A stretch of DNA of 6,455 bases from Verrucomicrobia bacterium UBA3761 (GCA_002371135.1 DFGB01000039.1:1-6455), one strand, 5' to 3'. Shown: positions 1-6,455, counted from the stretch's first letter. Made by a program: numbers and translations. The notes: generated from the letters alone by a model not told the origin.

Positions 1-922
1 CACACGAGGAATACCGCATGACGCTTGTCGGCGCAAGGCAGGGCGTCAACCTCACGGAGGGGGAGCTGCGGGCCATAAACGAAATCGCCGTGCCGGCCAT
101 GAACAAGGGCCAGAGCCCTCACCACGCGATGGTGTCCTCGCCCGATTCGTTCGCGGTGTGCGAACGCACTCTCTACAACTACATAAACAAGGGCGTGCTG
201 TCCGTCAAGCGCCACGACCTGCCCATGTCGGTGCGGTACAAGAAACGCAAGGGCAAGCCCGTCGAGCACAAGGTCGACCGGAATTGCACGAAGGGGCGCA
301 GCTGGGAGGACTACCTCGAATTCGTCAAGAACAATCCGACCCCGCACATCCCGCAGGTGGATACTGTAGAGGGTGGCAGGTACGACAAGTGCGTCTTGCT
401 GACGATCATGTTCCCGAAACTGGATTTCATGATTGCCAGGCTCATGCCCGGAAAGTGCGCACACATGTCGCCGACGCTTTCAACTGGCTGTGGAAGACCC
501 TCGGCGCGCAGACTTTCAGGCTGCTGTTCCCCGCCATGCTCAAGGACAATGGCACGGAGTTCTCCAATCCCCTCGCAATCGAGATTTCGCCGGACGACGG
601 AACGCCCCGCACGAAGGTGTTCTACACGCGCCCCTACACGGCGACCGACAAGCCTCTCGTCGAACGCAACCACGAGTACATCAGGCGCATCGTGTTCAAG
701 GGCGAGAGCTTCGACGGCCTCTCGCAGGGGCAGGTGGACCTGATGATGTCGCACGTCAACAGCTACGCCAGGGCGTCCCTGATGAAAGGCGATGCGCCTT
801 GCCGCACGCCGCACGAAAGGTTCGTGTTCGAGTTCGGGGAGGAGGTCGCCGACAAACTCGGAATCGTACGGATTCCGCTAAAAGACGTGACTCTCCAACC
901 GGAGCTGCTCGACATGAAGTAA
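1..922 (+). pseudogene. IS30-family-like DDE transposase, 5'-truncated by window edge and frameshifted
   Basis: This encodes a cut-and-paste type DDE transposase that would act on its own insertion sequence. The reading frame is open to the left window edge (codons from 3, HEEYR before the first ATG at 18), so the true N-terminus lies outside. A helix-turn-helix-like stretch with RTLYNYI is followed by a basic KKRKGK patch. The catalytic triad is visible as D in PQVDTVEGG (360-362), D in LKDNGTEF (545-547) and E in LVERNHEY (662-664), with 38 residues between the last two. The first D is in one frame and the other two in the -1 frame. Homologous sequence passes from one to the other near 465-467, where restoring one base would give a continuous HMVADAFNWL. 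Without that base the upstream frame ends at 743 and lacks the second D and the E. No canonical slippery heptamer is present, so a disabling deletion or a sequencing error is likelier than programmed frameshifting. The family call rests on remembered family patterns (FNWL, DNGTEFSNP, ERNHEYIRR). Confidence 0.8.
1..922 (+). mobile_element. Right-hand part of an IS30-like insertion sequence (boundaries not resolved)
   Basis: The transposase remnant implies an insertion sequence whose left end is outside the window. Its right end should lie shortly after the stop codon at 920-922. I could not identify a terminal inverted repeat or a target duplication in 923-1050, because the partner end is not available for comparison. 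The right limit given is simply the end of the coding sequence. With the transposase broken, the copy is probably unable to move by itself. Confidence 0.5.
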
Positions 923-1258
923 AGGCATCTGTCCATAGCCCGCCTGACAGCAGAACAAGGGGGATGTCCGGTTAGTACCTCGGAAAGCGAAAACCATGCA
1001 TCCTCATGGGATTCCCATGCCCGTTTTCTGCTGCAAAAAACGCTTCTTTCATGCTCCTGCACACGGAATCATGGCCAATTTCAAGAAATCCAGTGCCGCC
1101 AAATCCAAGCAAAAAGCGACATTTGCCGACCGTCCATCGCCCCTCTGCCCACTTACTTTTTCAATCGACACTTCTCGATTTCGGCGGTTTTCTTCGATGC
1201 GGAGTCGGCCTCGTCCATGCTGGCGTGTTTCTCGCTCCGACCCGTCTCTGCAAAAAGA
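923..1258. other. Intergenic region without a convincing gene
   Basis: This is the gap between the transposase stop and the terminator of the convergent gene. Short open frames exist on both strands. None has a ribosome binding site, recognisable motif or plausible product, and the longest ones are continuations of antisense frames of the large - strand gene. A small perfect palindrome (CATGGG, ATT, CCCATG at 1005-1019) and an 8-base inverted pair (CAGCAGAA at 948-955, TTCTGCTG at 1026-1033) are visible. They could belong to the insertion sequence end, but nothing fixes their role. No promoter is evident. Confidence 0.6.
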
Positions 1259-1285
1259 GAAAAGGCCCGTAAAACGAGCCTTTTC
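1252..1285 (-). terminator. Rho-independent terminator of the large surface-protein gene
   Basis: Read on the - strand, an 8-bp perfect stem (GAAAAGGC pairing with GCCTTTTC, 1278-1285 and 1259-1266) encloses an 11-base loop. Inside that loop two further G-C pairs can form. The stem is followed by a T-rich tract (TCTCTTTTTG), as expected of an intrinsic terminator. It lies about 50 bases beyond the stop codon at 1338-1340. On the + strand the stem ends in TTTT but no longer T-run follows, so it could also stop transcription from the transposase side, though less well. Confidence 0.8.
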
Positions 1286-1292
1286 ACGGAGC

Positions 1293-1315
1293 CTGCCCCG
1301 CCATTTCGGGGGCAG
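1293..1315 (-). other. GC-rich hairpin in the 3' untranslated region
   Basis: CTGCCCC (1293-1299) and GGGGCAG (1309-1315) form a perfect 7-bp stem around a 9-base loop. It lies between the stop codon of the large gene and the terminator. It lacks its own T-tract, so it is not a terminator by itself. It may stabilise the mRNA 3' end or assist the downstream terminator, which is inference. Confidence 0.5.
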
Positions 1316-1337
1316 ACCACACCAGCCTATTCCCAAG

Positions 1338-4300
1338 TTATCTTTCGCTGACGGATATCTTGTAGAAACCGCGAGAGCCGGTCTGCTTGATGACGCCGAT
1401 GTGGGTCTGTACGCCATCGGCGCGGAACTTCGCGCCCGGCGTGAGGTTGTTCAGATCGTCGCCCCACGACGCCTGGTAGTAGAGGCCAGGGTACATCTTG
1501 ACAGGCAGCGCTCCAACTTCCTCGTGCTTCTCGGGATCCGGGTCGGAGACGTCAGGCTCCGGCATCGCGGCGATCTTGCCGTCGTCGATGTCATCGACGT
1601 CGTCCAACATCCCGGATGGATCTTCGTCGTCATCTTCAACTTCAGGCACATCCTCCAACGCCGGGACAGCAAGCTGCAGGACAATCGTGTTGTCAACCAA
1701 CGTCTTTGTGTAGGCCGCCGTGATGTCGATGGCAGGATCAACGGGCGAGGCAACCGTGACGGACGCGACATCGCTCTGTGTCAGCGTCTCGCCTTCCTTC
1801 GCCGCGATCGTGCGCGTGCCGTCGCCATTATCCACCGGATCTTCCATCTTCGTGTCGTCAACCTCGACTGGCGGCGTTTCGGCGGCGGTGATCGCCTCGG
1901 GAAGATTGAGGCGGGTCAGCCACGCGCAGTTCTCCGCCTCGTAGTCCTCTTCGCCGTAGTCGTTGCGTCGAACCACCCAGCGGACGACATGCTCGGCAGC
2001 GTCGCTGAAGGCTTCCGAATGACTACGCCACGACGAAATTCCACCCTGGTAGAGGGCACGCTCGCCATCTACAACAAATTCGAAATGGTCGTCGCTCATC
2101 CAACTCATGCTCGCCTTGTAGTCGAAGGAGATGTTGGCCGGTCCCTTGAAGCGCAGCTCCGCCCACACGGTCGCGTCCTTCCCGATGGCTTCGGTACGGT
2201 AGTCGCCGTTCTCGTCGAGGAACCACGACGCATCGCCGCCAACGGCGGAGAATGGCGATTTCTCCCAGCGGGCGACGAGTTCAACGTCATCCTCAACGGC
2301 AAAGTCCGCGGAAACGCGCTCGGCAAAACCATCCACATCCGTCCACCACCAGCCGTTGAAGATGTAGCCGGCCTTTACAGGGATCGGCAGCGCGCCTAGT
2401 GAGCGCAGAACCTGACGGCTTGTCGCCTCTGCCATCGTGCCGCCTTCAAGGTTGAACGTCACCATGTGCGCTACGGCAGGAGTGGCGCTGAAATTGCGGA
2501 GACGCGCATAGTCGTTGAAGCTGCCGTTCAGGTTCATATAGCTCCATGTGACGACATGCTCGCCCACCTCGGCAATCTCGACCGTCCGCTCAGTCCAGTC
2601 GAAGATACCACGGCAATCCACTTCCTCTCCATCAACGAGAATCATGAGGTCGTTCGATGTGCCCCACTCGTCCATGTAGTTCATGAAGTTGAACTCGACG
2701 ATGCACGGCCCGGTCACCGTCATCGACGCCGAAGATGTATAGCCGAACGCCACATCGCCGGACTGCAGCACCATCTCATCGTGATAATCGTCATAGACCG
2801 CCGTCCAAGGCGCGTCCTCGCCGAACGTCACGGACGTCTCGATCCAGTGCGCGTACAGCGTCGTGTCGGCATCGAAATGGTGGAACAGCGTGACCTGCTC
2901 TCCGCTGTCGTCGCTCGTGGTCCACCAGCCCGCGAACGCATAGCCGTTCGTAACAGGAACGGGGAACGAATCTAAATAGTCGAGCACCTGTACGCTCTCC
3001 GTCTCGCCACCGTTGTTCGGATCGAACGTGACGGTCACGTAGTTGAGCTCGCTCTCGTCGTCATACCACGTCACGTCGCCAATACCGAGATTCAAGCCCG
3101 GGAACTGGTCTGCGAGAAACGCCAGGGTGTCGGAATCGTCGGCGGACTTGAGCGACGACGGCAGGTAGATCCTGTCGAGGTTTTCTGACGTGACGGCGCC
3201 AAAGGCTCCGACGCCGATGTTCGTGACGCTGTTTGGCACGAGGACGCGGCGCAGGTCGGTGCAGTCGTCGAACGTCTGAGCGCTGCTGCCAAGAAGCCGG
3301 CGGCCGGACGACATCATCATGCCGTACGAGCTGCCGCCGAACGCACCAGCACCGATGCTTTTGAGATTGCTCGGAAGATTGAGCGCGCAAAGCGACGTGC
3401 AGCCGCTGAACGCATTGTCACCGATATCCCACACGGCGAACGGAATGTTCAGGTTGCGCAGCTTCTCGCATCCGGAGAACGCGCATGCGCCAATTCCGAC
3501 CACGTTGTTTCCGATTATCAGCTCGGAAAGCTTGGACCCCCAACTACATTCGAACGCGGATTCCGGAATGACGCGCAGCCCGTTGCCGATGACAATCCGG
3601 CGGGCTAGGCGAGTGTCGGCGAACGCGCTTTCGCCCATGCGCTGGACGCTTCTGGGTATTTCGATTTCGCCGATGCGGAAGCAGCGCTCGAACGCCCCGC
3701 GCCCGATTTCCCTGATGCCCTCGTGAAGCACGATCTGTCCTGTGGTAAAATCGTCATTGAGGTTATACGGCCCGAAGTTGTGAATGAACGCCCATTCGCC
3801 AATCGTCTTGGCCGATCCGGAGACCTCCACATCCATAGTGTTCATGTTCCACGCAAACGCGCCGAACGAGATGTTGGTGACGGAGTTCGCCTGGATGTAC
3901 ACATTCGTGACGCCTTCGCAATGCGCGAACGCCTCTATGCCGATATCCTTGACGGACTGTGGAATCGTCAGTTTCTTCAGCTTGTTGCAATATGAACACG
4001 CACCCTCGCCGATAGCGGTCACGGTCACGCCGCCGTAGAAATGCAGGTCGCCGCGTCCGCTCGGATAGACGGCGAGCGTCTTGGCTGTATTCGGGGTCAC
4101 ACGGTAGTAAATGCAGCCGTCAATCGCCTCGTAGATCGCATTGTCCTTGGATACCTTGAAGTCCCTGAGGTTCGCGCAGTTGCCGAACGCCGGATCGAAG
4201 TCCATTGTGGCATCGTCGCCCCATTCGTCGATGTAGTGCGGCACCGTCGCGTCGCCGATCTGAGCGACGCCGCTGCCGATCGTGACATCGATAAGCTCCG

Positions 4301-6455
4301 GGCATCCGAAGAACGCGCCGCCGCGGATGACCTTAACGCTGTCCGGGATGGCAACCCGCTGGAGCTTCGTGCACCCCGAAAATGCGCCCACCCCGATCAC
4401 TTCGCATTCGCTGTCGCTCGCGAAATTCACGACTCTGATGTTTCCGCAGTTCTCGAACGCGTATGCCCCGATGTTCCTGATATGTTTTCCAATCGTGGCG
4501 GTACTTAGATACGAGCAGCCTGAGAACGCGCGTTCGGCGATGTTGGTGGCGTATTGCGCCATCACACAAAATTGAACTCTGCTGCCTTCGAACGCACCCG
4601 ATGCAATCTCAACGACGCTCTCCGGCATGTTCGTCACCACCGTCTTGCCGCCGGGGCTGACAAGCAGCTCGGTCTGGCCGGCATTGTAGAGAATGCCGTC
4701 AGCCGATGAATACGATGCGTTGCCTTCGGCCACGTTGATCGCCCCAAGCGCGGTGCAGCCCACGAAGTTACCCGTGCCGATGTTCGTGACGCTGGCAGGA
4801 AGCGTTATGCTCGTGATGCCGTCGTCGTACCGGAGGTTTTCGATATAGTCCTTTAGAGCCGTCACGGGAACGCCATTGGTAACGGTCGCCGGTATCACGA
4901 CATCGCCGATCACCGGGCTCATGTCCGTGATGGTCGCGACGCCGTTGGAGACGGAGAACGACCACGTCACGCCGTCAATCGTCTCTGTGCCATCATACGG
5001 CTCGCCCGGCTCGTCGCCGCCGTCTATCTCGCTTGTGTCGGAATACCAGGTGAGGATTTCGGCGATCTCCGCCGCGCTCATGTCTTCAAGACCCAACCCC
5101 TCGAACACATTGGCCAGGTAGGCGTTGGTCTCTTCCACAGTCGCAGGCTTGAGGGAAAGCGGCAGATAGATTCGCGTCAGAGCGTAGCAACCGGCGAACG
5201 CGCCGCCGTCAGAGCCGTCGTCCTGCTGCGAAAGCCCGATCTCATCGACCGAAAGCGGCACAATGATTTCGCGCAATTCAGAGCATCCGCAGAACGCTCC
5301 TGCGCCAATCGCCGTGAGCGTATCAGGGAGCGTGACCGTCGACAGGTCGTCGCATTGCGAAAACGCGTTCATCGCGATATTCGTCACTCCGTCTTCAATC
5401 ACGACCGAGCCGAGGTGCATGGAGTTGCAGAACGCATTGAAGCCTACATCCTTCACGCCTCCGCGAATCACGAGGTTCCCCGCGTTGTCCGCCATGAAAC
5501 TGTGGTAGAAGGCATAGTCGCCGATTGCGAGATCCGTGCCATTGATGTCGGCGTTCTCAAGGGCGATGTTCATCAGAAACGCGCCCCAACCAATGTCCGT
5601 CACGGTCGCTGGGATTGTGAGCGTAACAATCTCGCGGCAGAAGTCGAAGCTTCTGACGCCGATTTCGCGCACCGATGCGGGAATCGTCAATTCTGTGAAC
5701 TGGTGGCACCACGCGCAAGCGCCGTCGCCGATCTTCGTCACGGTCAGACCGTCGGCGAAGTAGAGCGTTGAGCGTCCGCTAGGATACAGGGCGAGCTCCT
5801 TGGCGTTCGCGGGCGTGTCGCGGTAGTAGAGCGCGCCACCAATTTCCTCAAACACTTCGTTGTTCGCATCACCCCTGTAGTTCAACAGGCTTTCGCAGTT
5901 GCCAAACGCGGGATACGATCCGTTGAAACCAGCTTCCTCAAGGTTCTGAGCCCAGTCGGCGGACTTTACGCCCACGTCGGCACCAATGCGCCTGACATAA
6001 CGGCTGATGGTCACTTCGGTAATGTCTTGGTTGTCGGCAAAAACGCCCTCTTCTATGGCCATAACGGGAATACCGTCATGGACTGTTTCCGGAATGGCTA
6101 TCGCCCCTTCGGCAAACTGGGCGCCAGTAATCGTCGCCTCGCCGTTCGCGACGGTGTAGCTCCACGCGATGCCGTCTATCGTCTCGGTGCCTTCGTAAGG
6201 TTCTTCGGGATCCTCCGTCTCCTTCGGCGTCGCCGTGAATGTCGCGGTGTATGTCGCATTGCCGATGACGTCAACAACGGCAGGCGTCCAGCCGTTGAAC
6301 GCATAGGTATAGTTCTCGTCTTCAGGCTTGGTCGGGGTCGCGCCGTTGTAAACTGGGATCGTACCGTACTCGACCGATCCGGAAGCAACCGTCACGCCCT
6401 CGACAACCCACGAAACCATGTAGCTGCGTTTGGTCTGCGAGAACTGCGCCGTGTA
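1338..6455 (-). CDS. Giant modular BspA-type leucine-rich-repeat / InlB-repeat surface protein (5' end beyond window)
   Basis: The frame is open to the right edge and reads YTAQFSQTKRSY before the first in-frame Met, continuing a repeat. The codon at 6417-6419 is therefore an internal Met, and the real start and any signal peptide lie outside. At least 1705 residues are present, ending at TAA (1338-1340). Domains in order: InlB-like repeat (to 66); LRR module A (77-468); LRR module B (477-1127); InlB repeat and beta-sandwich (1128-1314); InlB repeat and beta-sandwich (1319-1508); small beta segment (1509-1585); acidic linker (1586-1634); C-terminal domain (1635-1693). The repeats carry the BspA signature (IG..AF..C..L....IP.SV). 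Such proteins in other bacteria are secreted or surface adhesins that bind host or matrix ligands. No LPXTG motif, catalytic motif or C-terminal membrane helix is visible. A binding or adhesion role is inferred, and the ligand is unknown. A terminator follows at about 50 bases. Confidence 0.93.
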   Translation of the reverse strand, partial: YTAQFSQTKRSYMVSWVVEGVTVASGSVEYGTIPVYNGATPTKPEDENYTYAFNGWTPAVVDVIGNATYTATFTATPKETEDPEEPYEGTETIDGIAWSYTVANGEATITGAQFAEGAIAIPETVHDGIPVMAIEEGVFADNQDITEVTISRYVRRIGADVGVKSADWAQNLEEAGFNGSYPAFGNCESLLNYRGDANNEVFEEIGGALYYRDTPANAKELALYPSGRSTLYFADGLTVTKIGDGACAWCHQFTELTIPASVREIGVRSFDFCREIVTLTIPATVTDIGWGAFLMNIALENADINGTDLAIGDYAFYHSFMADNAGNLVIRGGVKDVGFNAFCNSMHLGSVVIEDGVTNIAMNAFSQCDDLSTVTLPDTLTAIGAGAFCGCSELREIIVPLSVDEIGLSQQDDGSDGGAFAGCYALTRIYLPLSLKPATVEETNAYLANVFEGLGLEDMSAAEIAEILTWYSDTSEIDGGDEPGEPYDGTETIDGVTWSFSVSNGVATITDMSPVIGDVVIPATVTNGVPVTALKDYIENLRYDDGITSITLPASVTNIGTGNFVGCTALGAINVAEGNASYSSADGILYNAGQTELLVSPGGKTVVTNMPESVVEIASGAFEGSRVQFCVMAQYATNIAERAFSGCSYLSTATIGKHIRNIGAYAFENCGNIRVVNFASDSECEVIGVGAFSGCTKLQRVAIPDSVKVIRGGAFFGCPELIDVTIGSGVAQIGDATVPHYIDEWGDDATMDFDPAFGNCANLRDFKVSKDNAIYEAIDGCIYYRVTPNTAKTLAVYPSGRGDLHFYGGVTVTAIGEGACSYCNKLKKLTIPQSVKDIGIEAFAHCEGVTNVYIQANSVTNISFGAFAWNMNTMDVEVSGSAKTIGEWAFIHNFGPYNLNDDFTTGQIVLHEGIREIGRGAFERCFRIGEIEIPRSVQRMGESAFADTRLARRIVIGNGLRVIPESAFECSWGSKLSELIIGNNVVGIGACAFSGCEKLRNLNIPFAVWDIGDNAFSGCTSLCALNLPSNLKSIGAGAFGGSSYGMMMSSGRRLLGSSAQTFDDCTDLRRVLVPNSVTNIGVGAFGAVTSENLDRIYLPSSLKSADDSDTLAFLADQFPGLNLGIGDVTWYDDESELNYVTVTFDPNNGGETESVQVLDYLDSFPVPVTNGYAFAGWWTTSDDSGEQVTLFHHFDADTTLYAHWIETSVTFGEDAPWTAVYDDYHDEMVLQSGDVAFGYTSSASMTVTGPCIVEFNFMNYMDEWGTSNDLMILVDGEEVDCRGIFDWTERTVEIAEVGEHVVTWSYMNLNGSFNDYARLRNFSATPAVAHMVTFNLEGGTMAEATSRQVLRSLGALPIPVKAGYIFNGWWWTDVDGFAERVSADFAVEDDVELVARWEKSPFSAVGGDASWFLDENGDYRTEAIGKDATVWAELRFKGPANISFDYKASMSWMSDDHFEFVVDGERALYQGGISSWRSHSEAFSDAAEHVVRWVVRRNDYGEEDYEAENCAWLTRLNLPEAITAAETPPVEVDDTKMEDPVDNGDGTRTIAAKEGETLTQSDVASVTVASPVDPAIDITAAYTKTLVDNTIVLQLAVPALEDVPEVEDDDEDPSGMLDDVDDIDDGKIAAMPEPDVSDPDPEKHEEVGALPVKMYPGLYYQASWGDDLNNLTPGAKFRADGVQTHIGVIKQTGSRGFYKISVSER
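1341..1517 (-). other. Compact C-terminal domain, possible secretion or anchoring tail
   Basis: Residues 1635-1693 contain YPGLYYQASWGDDL, TPGAKFRADG and a terminal GFYKISVSER. A short domain with a G-L/F-YY strand and a closing GFY-x-I-x-V-S motif is a style I associate with the ends of big Kiritimatiellae/Lentisphaerae surface proteins. By analogy with other conserved C-terminal tails it might be a sorting signal, but nothing in the window proves this. Confidence 0.4.
1518..1664 (-). other. Acidic Asp/Glu/Pro linker
   Basis: Residues 1586-1634 are dominated by Asp and Glu, with runs such as EDDDEDP, LDDVDDIDDG and SDPDPEKHEE. The segment is likely disordered or calcium-dependent, and it separates the binding modules from the C-terminal domain. 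No strict calcium-binding dockerin or RTX nonapeptide pattern is present. Confidence 0.6.
1665..1895 (-). other. Small beta-rich segment after the second sandwich
   Basis: Residues 1509-1585 contain DNGDGTRTIAAKEG, a SVTVASPVDPAIDIT strand pair and VDNTIVLQLAVP. This reads as a short all-beta domain preceding the acidic linker. I do not recognise a named family with certainty. Similar text seems to occur near the C-terminus of large secreted proteins of Kiritimatiellae type, but that is recollection and not a search result. Confidence 0.4.
1896..2249 (-). other. Beta-sandwich binding-like domain 2
   Basis: Residues 1391-1508 parallel domain 1 in order: a GGDASWFLDENGDY start (compare GEDAPWTAVYDDYHD), KGPANISFDYKA, HFEFVVDGE, an SSW turn, AEHVVRWVV, an acidic loop and a final AWLTRLNL strand. 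The two copies share motifs but are clearly diverged, so the duplication is old or the domains have specialised. Function is inferred to be binding, as for copy 1. Confidence 0.6.
2262..2465 (-). repeat. InlB / Listeria-Bacteroides repeat 2
   Basis: Residues 1319-1386 repeat the signature VTFNLEGG, PIPVKAGYIFNGWWWT and VELVARW. Spacing of the GW motif and the closing strand matches the first copy closely. Its position before the second beta-sandwich makes it half of a duplicated two-domain unit. Confidence 0.88.
2478..2831 (-). other. Beta-sandwich binding-like domain 1
   Basis: Residues 1197-1314 contain the pattern TGPCIVEFNF, then LMILVDGEEV, a DW turn, and GEHVVTWSY followed by an acidic-asparagine loop and a final hydrophobic strand. 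This GP-x-x-h-x-F ... DG ... W ... H-x-h-x-W-x-Y arrangement resembles MAM/concanavalin-like jelly-roll domains found in large Verrucomicrobia and Planctomycete secreted proteins. No catalytic residues were recognised. A ligand- or glycan-binding role is inferred. Confidence 0.6.
2838..3038 (-). repeat. InlB / Listeria-Bacteroides repeat 1
   Basis: Residues 1128-1194 show the classic signature of this beta-grasp-like repeat: VTFDPNNGG near the start, PVPVTNGYAFAGWWT in the middle and TTLYAHW at the end. In listerial internalin B and many Gram-negative surface proteins this unit is a structural stalk or receptor-contacting repeat. Here it directly follows the solenoid end-cap and precedes a beta-sandwich, suggesting a spacer role. 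Confidence 0.9.
3039..4991 (-). repeat. LRR module B: entry motif, about 18 BspA-type repeats, end-cap
   Basis: This covers residues 477-1127 and is a longer relative of module A. It begins GTETIDGVTWSFSVSNG (477 onward), contains a PAFGNC block (743-748) with YYR-x-TP-x-x-AK and YPSGR, and ends with RIYLP-x-SLK (1083-1090) and WYDDESEL (1118-1125). I count about eighteen LRR units. Relative to A the offset grows from 400 residues at the entry motif to 573 at PAFGNC and 660 at the cap. The extra length therefore sits in two places and fits roughly seven to eight and about four added units. One late unit carries a methionine-serine-rich insertion around residues 1030-1050. Confidence 0.88.
5016..6191 (-). 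repeat. LRR module A: entry motif, about 10 BspA-type repeats, end-cap
   Basis: This covers residues 77-468. It opens with GTETIDGIAWSYTV-x-NGEATITG, a small beta entry domain common before BspA repeats. About ten units of roughly 23 residues follow, with the pattern AF-x-x-C-x-x-L-x-x-x-x-IP-x-x-V-x-x-IG. One unit is extended to YYR-x-TP-x-x-AK-x-LA-x-YPSGR, the strand-rich variant often seen in this family. A 25-residue insertion sits before PAFGNC (170-175), and another short one (LSQQDDGSDG) sits late in the block. The module closes with RIYLP-x-SLK (416-423) and WYSDTSEI (458-465), repeated at the end of module B. Confidence 0.88.
6222..6455 (-). repeat. N-terminal InlB-like repeat (partial view)
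   Basis: The visible start of the protein reads as one beta-rich repeat. It has an incoming YTAQFS strand, VSWVVEG, VEYGTIPVYNGATPTK, YTYAFNGW and ATYTATF. The incoming YTAQF matches the closing ATYTATF of the same unit, so at least one more copy probably lies upstream of the window. Units of this kind (YG-x-x-P-x-Y-x-G-x-TPTK then F-x-GW) occur in tandem in bacterial surface proteins as stalk elements. A short acidic, proline-containing linker (residues 67-76) joins it to the first solenoid. Confidence 0.75.

Noticed and set aside
452..467. Programmed -1 ribosomal frameshift in the transposase
   Set aside because: Only AAAG is present and no heptameric slippery sequence is seen. IS30-type transposases are usually made from one frame. 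Decay or a sequencing error is simpler.
1049..1417. - strand open frame of 122 codons overlapping the end of the large gene
   Set aside because: It is out of frame with the large gene, spans the terminator and both hairpins, and has no recognisable motif or start signal.
996..2399. Long + strand open frame of 467 codons
   Set aside because: Most of it is antisense to the well-supported surface-protein gene. Its product is an arginine-rich, low-complexity translation with no domain and no ribosome binding site. It is an artefact of G+C-rich codon use on the opposite strand.
2466..2975. + strand open frame of 169 codons, and similar frames at 4041-4508 and 5355-5771
   Set aside because: All are antisense shadows of the repeat-rich gene. 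Their sequences mirror the periodic LRR codons and show no independent coding features.
3039..6191. CRISPR array or DNA-level tandem repeat
   Set aside because: The periodicity is at protein level, about 23 residues per LRR unit. The nucleotide units are too diverged to be direct DNA repeats, and there is no repeat-spacer alternation.
6417..6419. Met codon as translation start of the large protein
   Set aside because: The frame continues upstream to the window edge with YTAQFSQTKRSY, which matches the repeat pattern. No signal peptide follows this Met, so it is internal.

Overview
The window holds two protein-coding loci facing each other. On the left, on the + strand, is the 3' part of an IS30-family-like transposase gene (about 1-922) that is broken by an apparent one-base deletion. 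On the right, on the - strand, is most of a single very large secreted or surface-type protein gene (1338-6455). It runs off the right edge of the window. Between them lies about 415 bases with no convincing gene, but with a good intrinsic terminator for the - strand gene.

The large gene encodes at least 1705 residues. Its visible order from the N-terminal side is: an InlB-like repeat; two successive BspA-type leucine-rich-repeat solenoids, each introduced by the same small entry motif (GTETIDG) and closed by a similar end-cap; two copies of a paired unit made of one InlB/Listeria-Bacteroides repeat and one beta-sandwich domain of binding-module character; a small beta-rich segment; a strongly acidic linker; and a compact C-terminal domain. 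No catalytic motif was recognised, so the protein looks like a modular adhesin or binding protein. Residue numbers below count the first in-frame Met in the window (codon 6417-6419) as residue 1. Twelve more residues are visible upstream of it.

The G+C-rich coding sequence, the BspA/InlB architecture, the GP-x-x-I-x-F type beta-sandwich and the GFYKISVSE-like C-terminus together suggest a host- or gut-associated anaerobe. The Verrucomicrobiota/Kiritimatiellae/Lentisphaerae group is plausible. This is inference from protein style, not a marker-gene identification.

The two loci show no sign of working together. The transposase is a mobile-element remnant downstream of, and convergent with, the surface-protein gene. 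I see no CRISPR array, tRNA, rRNA, toxin-antitoxin pair or other undescribed system. The most interesting material is the internal duplication history of the giant protein.
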